Shown here piece after piece: positions 59,524 to 64,000 of a stretch of DNA of 64,000 nt. Location: the NCBI GenBank assembly GCA_902825995.1, contig CADEDE010000003.1:1-64000 (forward strand), in the 5' to 3' direction. The DNA comes from an uncultured Burkholderiales bacterium. Its GTDB lineage: Bacteria; Pseudomonadota; Gammaproteobacteria; Burkholderiales; Burkholderiaceae_C. The translations under genes and the position numbers were made by a program. Position 1 is the stretch's first letter. Every line of letters starts with the position of its first letter. Below the pieces are notes generated by a model that worked only from the letters and a program-made list of their open reading frames with translations, ran no database searches and had not been told where the DNA came from.

Positions 59524-59571
59524 GTGCCGTGAATCCTGAAAAACAGGCCTCCGGAAGGCCTTTCACGGCAC
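59524..59571. repeat. Branched palindromic structure
   Basis: Perfect 10-bp arms gtgccgtgaa (59524-59533) and ttcacggcac (59562-59571) enclose two smaller palindromes, cctgaaaaacagg and aggcctccggaaggcct, which share bases. On the minus strand a short GTTTTCG follows, so a weak terminator for that strand is possible. It lies between higA and the tRNA fragment. Confidence 0.6.
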
Positions 59572-59650
59572 AAAAATCACCCCTCAAAATCGCCTGATTA
59601 GCTAGCTAGATCAACAGCTTAGATCACTTTCCTCGACCTTCCGGATGTGG

Positions 59651-59695
59651 CTGTTAATCCGTAGGTCCCTGGTTCGAGCCCAGGTCGGGGAGCCA
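59651..59695 (+). tRNA. 3' fragment of tRNA-Asn(GTT), likely attachment-site scar
   Basis: The 45 bases run from the anticodon loop (ctgttaa) through the variable loop and T-arm (ctggttcgagcccag) to the acceptor strand and CCA (tcggggagcca). The D-arm, 5' acceptor strand tccccga and the 5' anticodon stem are missing; the sequence before it does not pair. A break in the anticodon loop with the 3' end kept is the usual footprint of tyrosine-recombinase integration. A functional tRNA cannot form. Confidence 0.85.
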
Positions 59696-59706
59696 AGATC
59701 GACAAG

Positions 59707-59738
59707 AGTCAGCAGGTTTGTACCTGCTGACTTTTTTG
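59707..59738 (+). terminator. Rho-independent terminator after the tRNA fragment
   Basis: A perfect 11-bp stem agtcagcaggt/acctgctgact with a 4-base loop is followed by six or more T residues on the plus strand. It is presumably the native terminator of the original tRNA-Asn gene. Confidence 0.85.
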
Positions 59739-59788
59739 TTTTCTGGTCGAGGGACGCCCGCTCCAAGACCGACGACGACATGTCCTCG

Positions 59789-60145
59789 TCAACGCAGCAT
59801 CGACGGAACCAGGCGGTCCGCCGGGGCGACAGGCGAATCGCCGTCGAGTTCGATGGCCACCTGGGTGCAAACGGCACGGCACAGGGTTGCTACGCGTTCG
59901 CTTTGCAGCCGGTAGTACATCTGCGTACCCTCGCGGCGCTTGGCCAGCACGCCGCTGCGGTACAGCATGCCCAGGTGCTGCGACATATTCGGCTGCGTGG
60001 TGTCGATCTCCGCCAGCAGCTCGGACACGTTCTTCTCGCCTTGGCACACCGCGCTGATGATCTTCAGGCGGATCGGCGTGGACAACACAGAGAACAGCTC
60101 TGCAACCGAATCAAAGACCTGATCTTCGCTTTTCTTCGTGTCCAC
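59789..60145 (-). CDS. ArsR-family regulator, possible sulfur or redox sensor
   Basis: The 118-residue repressor has LFSVLSTPIRLKIISAVCQGEKNVSELLAEIDTTQPNMSQHLGMLYRSGVLAKRREGTQMYYRL, the ArsR winged helix. Cysteines are at 34, 89 and 93. C34 after helix 2 and one in the last helix resemble the pair of SqrR/BigR persulfide sensors, though the spacing is not the same. No metal-site CVC motif is seen. It lies 64 bases downstream of a small cytochrome c gene on the same strand. Confidence 0.85.
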   Translation of the reverse strand: MDTKKSEDQVFDSVAELFSVLSTPIRLKIISAVCQGEKNVSELLAEIDTTQPNMSQHLGMLYRSGVLAKRREGTQMYYRLQSERVATLCRAVCTQVAIELDGDSPVAPADRLVPSMLR

Positions 60146-60209
60146 GCGGCAAGCTCGGCTGATGCGGATGAAGTAATTCTATTCGCAAGCACCGATATTT
60201 CAACCCGGA

Positions 60210-60536
60210 TTACTTGAAGCGGTAGTAGTCCCGGTTCAATACCGCGGCAATCGCGGACACCTCTTCGGGGAACAGGCCAAGATTGAGTTCGGTGTTGCAC
60301 TGCTCGACCATGCCACGCAGCAATCCGGGCGTGTTGATTCGCCCCGCCGGCCGGAAGATCGACGAGCCATCACCGCCGGCCTTGCGCGCATGGCACTCGG
60401 CGCAGCGATGTTCCTTGAGCAGGCGCGCGCCGAGCGCCAGGTCTGCATCGCGAAAGATTTCGGCCGCGGGTTGCGCAACCGCGGCCGAGACCCAAAGTGA
60501 GCCGGCCATCACTGCAGCCAAGCCTCGCCACTGCAT
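60210..60536 (-). CDS. Small periplasmic monohaem c-type cytochrome
   Basis: The 108-residue protein starts MQWRGLAAVMAGSLWVSAAVAQPA with a signal peptide cut near AVAQ, and has one haem motif CAECH at residues 45-49 in LLKEHRCAECHARKAGGDG. Methionine in RGMVEQ is a candidate distal ligand. It belongs to the small cytochrome c group; the partner is unknown. It lies between fba and an ArsR-type regulator, all on the minus strand, which could point to a role in sulfur or redox-linked respiration (inference). Confidence 0.82.
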   Translation of the reverse strand: MQWRGLAAVMAGSLWVSAAVAQPAAEIFRDADLALGARLLKEHRCAECHARKAGGDGSSIFRPAGRINTPGLLRGMVEQCNTELNLGLFPEEVSAIAAVLNRDYYRFK

Positions 60537-60588
60537 AGCCACTCCGATCTCGTTGCCGTCGGGGACCATCCACCCTGCAGCGGGTCTG

Positions 60589-61626
60589 TCAGCGATAGCG
60601 ATTGACCATGGCCTCGAGCGCTATCGGTTTGATGCGCGCTGCGTGGCCGGCGCAGCCAAAAGCCTCGAAGCGGGCCTTGACAATGCCGCGCGCGGCCTTC
60701 TTGGCTTCCAGCAGTGCCTTGCGGGGATCGAACTCGCTCGGCGCTTGCGCAAACACCTGGCGCATCGCGCCGGTCATGGCCAGGCGGATGTCGGTGTCGA
60801 TATTGATCTTGCGCACGCCGCTCTGAATGCCGCGCTGGATTTCTTCGACCGGCACACCGTAGGTTTCCTTGATGTCGCCGCCGTACTTGCGAATGATCTC
60901 CAGCCACTCCTGCGGCACACTGGACGAGCCGTGCATGACCAGGTGGGTATCGGGAACGGCCGCGTGGATGCGGGCAATGCGCTCGATCGCCAGGATGTCG
61001 CCGGTGGGCTTGCGCGTGAACTTGTAGGCGCCGTGGCTGGTGCCGATGGCGATCGCCAGGGCATCGACTCGGGTCTGGGCCACGAAATCGCGCGCCTGGT
61101 CGGGGTCGGTGAGCATCATGTCGTGGGTCAATTTGCCGGCAGCGCCTACGCCATCTTCCTCCCCGGCTTCGCCGGTTTCGAGTGAACCCAGGCAGCCGAG
61201 TTCGCCTTCAACGGAAACGCCGATCGCATGCGAGAACTCGCACACCTTGCGCGTCACGGCGACGTTGTATTCATAGCTGGCCGGGGTCTTCGAATCTTCC
61301 ATCAGCGAGCCGTCCATCATCACGCTGGTGAAGCCTGAACGAATCGACTGCTGGCACACCGCCGGCGATGCGGCGTGGTCCTGGTGCAGCACGATCGGAA
61401 TGTCGGGGTGCGCTTCGATAGCCGCCAACACCATGTGGCGCAGGTAGGGCTCGCCGGCATATTTGCGCGCCCCGGCCGAGGCCTGCAGGATCACCGGCGA
61501 CTGCGTCTCCTGGGCCGCCTCCATGATGGCCTGGATCTGCTCGAGGTTGTTGACGTTGAAAGCCGGCACGCCGTAGCCATGTTCGGCAGCGTGGTCGAGG
61601 ACTTGGCGCAAAGAGACGAAAGCCAT
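60589..61626 (-). CDS. fba: Class II fructose-bisphosphate aldolase
   Basis: The 345-residue zinc aldolase interconverts fructose 1,6-bisphosphate and two triose phosphates, and in autotrophs also makes sedoheptulose bisphosphate. It shows [20 protein letters not shown], metal histidines in [57 protein letters not shown] and [20 protein letters not shown]. This is the CbbA-like subtype. It lies downstream of gap with 215 bases between, in which no gene is seen. Confidence 0.95.
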   Translation of the reverse strand: MAFVSLRQVLDHAAEHGYGVPAFNVNNLEQIQAIMEAAQETQSPVILQASAGARKYAGEPYLRHMVLAAIEAHPDIPIVLHQDHAASPAVCQQSIRSGFTSVMMDGSLMEDSKTPASYEYNVAVTRKVCEFSHAIGVSVEGELGCLGSLETGEAGEEDGVGAAGKLTHDMMLTDPDQARDFVAQTRVDALAIAIGTSHGAYKFTRKPTGDILAIERIARIHAAVPDTHLVMHGSSSVPQEWLEIIRKYGGDIKETYGVPVEEIQRGIQSGVRKINIDTDIRLAMTGAMRQVFAQAPSEFDPRKALLEAKKAARGIVKARFEAFGCAGHAARIKPIALEAMVNRYR

Positions 61627-61841
61627 AAAAGATTACTCCGCAATGGATGTTGTGAACGTAGATTGGATTCCGTGGTAGCCGCGCTCGTCGCCAGCGGCCA
61701 CACGCAGGATCAAGCGCCAACCACATCGATCGTGCAGGCCAGGCCCGACAGCGACAGCGCCATCAAACGGCGCCTGGGCGAAATATACGCTGTGCGTAAC
61801 GTGGCCCTGGGCCACGCGATCGGCAACGCGAACAACAGGCA

Positions 61842-62858
61842 TCATGCCGCCGCCATCAGCACCGTGGCGGTATCGAGCATGCGGTTGCTGAAGCCCCACT
61901 CGTTGTCGTACCAAGACAGTACCTTGACCAGGCGGCCATCGGGCGAGACACGCGTTTGGGTTGCGTCGAAAATGCTCGAGCGCGGGTCATGGTTGAAGTC
62001 CACGCTGACCAGCGGCGCGGTGTTGTAGCCGAGCACGCCCCGAAGCGCACCTTCCGAGGCGGTCTTCATGACGGCGTTGACCTCGTCCACCGTAGTCGGG
62101 CGCGATGCGATGAAGGTCAAGTCAACCACCGAAACATTGATCGTCGGCACGCGCATGGCAAAGCCATCGAGCCTGCCGTTCAATTCGGGCAGCACCAAGC
62201 CCACCGCCGCGGCCGCGCCGGTCTTCGCCGGAATCATGCTGTGGCCGGCGGCGCGCGCGCGGCGCAAGTCTTCGTGATAGACGTCGGTCAGCACCTGATC
62301 GTTGGTGAACGAGTGGATCGTGGTCATCAGCCCAGACTCGACGCCGATGGCCCGATGCAAGGGATGCACCAACGGAACCAGGCAATTTGTCGTGCAACTC
62401 GCGTTGCTGATCACCGTATCGCTGGCCTTCAGCACGCCGTGGTTGACGCCATAAACAATGGTCGCATCGACATCCTTGCCGCCGGGCGCGGAGATGATGA
62501 CCTTCTTGGCACCGCCACGCAGATGTGCCGAAGCCTCTGCCTTGGTGGTGAAGAAGCCGGTGCACTCCATCACCACATCGACGCCGAGTTCGCGCCACGG
62601 CAGCTCGGCCGGGTTGCGGTTGGCCAACACGCGGATGCGGTCGCCATTGACCACCATGAACTCGCCGTCCACGTCAACGGTGCCCGGAAAGCGGCCATGC
62701 GCCGTGTCGTATTGCGTCAGGTGGGCGTTGGTTTTGGCATCGCCCAGGTCGTTTATCGCGACGATCTGGATGTCGTGTGTCTTGCCGGCTTCGTAGTAGG
62801 CGCGAAGCACATTGCGGCCGATGCGGCCGTAGCCGTTGATAGCAACTCTGATGGCCAT
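61842..62858 (-). CDS. gap: Glyceraldehyde-3-phosphate dehydrogenase
   Basis: The 338-residue enzyme has the Rossmann start [25 protein letters not shown] after strand 2, the catalytic C155 in [23 protein letters not shown], and the C-terminal [17 protein letters not shown]. It serves glycolysis or, in the reverse direction, carbon fixation. Its neighbours are fba on one side and gph and rpe on the other, the order cbbE-cbbZ-cbbG-cbbA, but pgk and pyk, often between gap and fba, are absent. The start at 62858 matches [11 protein letters not shown]. Confidence 0.96.
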   Translation of the reverse strand: MAIRVAINGYGRIGRNVLRAYYEAGKTHDIQIVAINDLGDAKTNAHLTQYDTAHGRFPGTVDVDGEFMVVNGDRIRVLANRNPAELPWRELGVDVVMECTGFFTTKAEASAHLRGGAKKVIISAPGGKDVDATIVYGVNHGVLKASDTVISNASCTTNCLVPLVHPLHRAIGVESGLMTTIHSFTNDQVLTDVYHEDLRRARAAGHSMIPAKTGAAAAVGLVLPELNGRLDGFAMRVPTINVSVVDLTFIASRPTTVDEVNAVMKTASEGALRGVLGYNTAPLVSVDFNHDPRSSIFDATQTRVSPDGRLVKVLSWYDNEWGFSNRMLDTATVLMAAA

Positions 62859-62883
62859 GGGTTGGGTACGCAGGAGTGGGGTT

Positions 62884-63597
62884 TCAGGCAGTGCAGGCAA
62901 GCCCGACGATTGGGCCGGCCAGCACGTGACGCGCAACATCGGGCAAGGACTGGAAGACGCGGTCGGGATTGAAGCTTTCGATCGGCTTGCCGCCGTTGTA
63001 GCCATAAGGCACGGCCCAGGCATGCACACCGGCGTTGCGCGCGGCTTCGATATCGATCGACGAGTCGCCGACATGTGCGGTGCGGTCTGCGCCCGCCTTC
63101 AGCGTATGCATCGCGTGCGCGAGCACGCAGCGGTGTGGCTTCTTCTCCGGCAAGGAGTCGCCGCCGATCACGAGGTCGAAATAGCCCGCGAGCCGGGCTG
63201 CCGCCAGCACGCGGCGAGCGTGGTCCAACTCCTTGTTGGTCGTGCAGGCCAGCCGCACGCCCGCTTGCTTTAGACACAACAGCGCTTCGTGGCAACCGGG
63301 GTATGCCAACGCCGAGCTTCCCGTGATGACCGCATAGTGCCGATCGAAGCTGGCCAGCACGGCCTCGGGCCGCACCGCGTGCGCCAGCGACGATTTTTCG
63401 CGCAAGCAGCGCGCCAGCAGATCCAGCATCATCTCGCGTGTGCCGGGACCGATCAGGTCGGTGATTTCGGCCACCGGGCGCCGCTCGATGCCGTGGGCCT
63501 GGAGGGCCAGGTTGGCCGCTTCGGTAATTTCGCCGGCGGTATCGACCAGAGTGCCGTCCAGGTCGAAGCTGATCAAGTCGTAGGCCATGGCAGGCAT
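62884..63597 (-). CDS. gph: Phosphoglycolate phosphatase
   Basis: The 237-residue HAD hydrolase has [18 protein letters not shown] with the nucleophile aspartate, [14 protein letters not shown] for motif [10 protein letters not shown] for motif III and [17 protein letters not shown] for motif IV. It removes phosphate from 2-phosphoglycolate, made by Rubisco oxygenation or DNA repair. ATG 63588 (MAYDLIS) is an equally good start. Its place next to rpe and gap fits CbbZ of a Calvin-cycle operon, though gph next to rpe is also common in heterotrophs. Confidence 0.92.
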   Translation of the reverse strand: MPAMAYDLISFDLDGTLVDTAGEITEAANLALQAHGIERRPVAEITDLIGPGTREMMLDLLARCLREKSSLAHAVRPEAVLASFDRHYAVITGSSALAYPGCHEALLCLKQAGVRLACTTNKELDHARRVLAAARLAGYFDLVIGGDSLPEKKPHRCVLAHAMHTLKAGADRTAHVGDSSIDIEAARNAGVHAWAVPYGYNGGKPIESFNPDRVFQSLPDVARHVLAGPIVGLACTA

Positions 63598-63599
63598 GC

Positions 63600-63650
63600 G
63601 GTCAGGGGCCCCTGCGTGGCCTTTGGGGCGGCGCACGACGCGAGCTTGGC
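63600..63650 (-). repeat. Truncated GC-rich palindromic unit upstream of gph
   Basis: On the minus strand gccgccccaaaggccacgc and aggggcccctgac recall parts of the units before ruvC and murE. The conserved start-codon hairpin is not complete. It fills most of the gap between rpe and gph. Confidence 0.45.
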
Positions 63651-63662
63651 GGTCGCCGCATG

Positions 63663-64000
63663 TCAGGCCGACCGCTTGGGCCCTTGCGCGCCATCGAGTT
63701 CGCGGCGCATCGCGTCGATGACCGCCTTGTAGTCCGGCTGGCCGAAGATTGCACTGCCGGCGACGAAGGTGTCGGCACCGGCATCGGCGACGCAACGGAT
63801 GTTGTCGATCTTGAGGCCGCCATCGACTTCGAGACGGATGTCGCGCCCGCTGCGCTCGATGATGCGCCGCGCCGCCTCGGTCTTGCGCAGTGCGCTATCG
63901 ATAAAGCTCTGGCCGCCGAAGCCCGGGTTGACGCTCATGATCAGCACCAGATCGACCTTGTCGATCACCCACTCCAATACGTCCAGCGGCGTGGCCGGGT
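63663..64000 (-). CDS. rpe: Ribulose-phosphate 3-epimerase, partial at window edge
   Basis: The visible C-terminal 111 residues read [33 protein letters not shown], then [12 protein letters not shown] and [17 protein letters not shown], all standard for the TIM-barrel epimerase that interconverts ribulose 5-phosphate and xylulose 5-phosphate. The 5' half lies beyond the right edge of the window. It heads the gph-gap-fba series on the minus strand. Confidence 0.95.
   Translation of the reverse strand, partial: PATPLDVLEWVIDKVDLVLIMSVNPGFGGQSFIDSALRKTEAARRIIERSGRDIRLEVDGGLKIDNIRCVADAGADTFVAGSAIFGQPDYKAVIDAMRRELDGAQGPKRSA

Overview
The window reads as chromosomal DNA of a high-GC betaproteobacterium of the order Burkholderiales (inference). 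The basis is the gene order of the division and cell-wall (dcw) cluster, the recG-oxyR-katA order, the meso-DAP type MurE, a PEP-CTERM protein, and GC-rich palindromic intergenic units of a kind I associate with Comamonadaceae/Rubrivivax-like genomes. No species can be named.

Layout. 0-6.3 kb: an M61 aminopeptidase, a wrecked Bug-type solute-binding protein gene, then a tightly packed unit of two acyl-CoA dehydrogenases, a P1-family peptidase and an RsuA-type pseudouridine synthase. 6.3-8.0 kb: a scarred segment with an IS91-type transposase remnant, a ParDE toxin-antitoxin pair and a small secreted protein whose 3' end is partly duplicated. 8.0-14.2 kb: a two-component system (kinase and OmpR-type regulator) divergent from a lipid A phosphoethanolamine transferase, followed by a PAP2 phosphatase, an acyltransferase and a CdsA-like enzyme, so an envelope-lipid block. 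ruvC follows.

15.4-35.5 kb (minus strand): a complete dcw cluster, mraZ-rsmH-ftsL-ftsI-murE-murF-mraY-murD-ftsW-murG-murC-ddl-ftsQ-ftsA-ftsZ-lpxC plus two small membrane proteins. Most genes overlap by 4 bp. A promoter and a 10-bp-phased MraZ operator lie at its head. The cluster is interrupted by two large inverted copies of a structured repeat.

35.9-49.6 kb: a PEP-CTERM protein, an NnrU-like protein, an RND efflux pump with its adaptor, RNase P RNA, htpX, a NYN-domain protein, pyrC, a four-gene arsenic unit (arsR-arsI-arsC-aquaporin), and tgt-queA. 49.6-57.6 kb: PBP1A, recG, oxyR, katA and an HDOD protein. 57.9-59.7 kb: a small accessory patch with two toxin-antitoxin modules, an orphan IS21-like end and a 45-nt 3' fragment of tRNA-Asn that looks like an integration scar. 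59.8-64 kb: an ArsR-family regulator, a small cytochrome c, and carbon-metabolism genes fba-gap-gph-rpe in the order of a Calvin-cycle (cbb) operon, without pgk or pyk. The rpe gene runs off the window.

The least explained material is non-coding. Three separate repeat families occur between genes. In each, a conserved inner or flanking sequence is kept while the paired stems change on both arms so that pairing survives. That pattern implies selection on a folded RNA or single-stranded DNA form. One family sits directly against the start codons of an acyl-CoA dehydrogenase gene, ruvC and murE.
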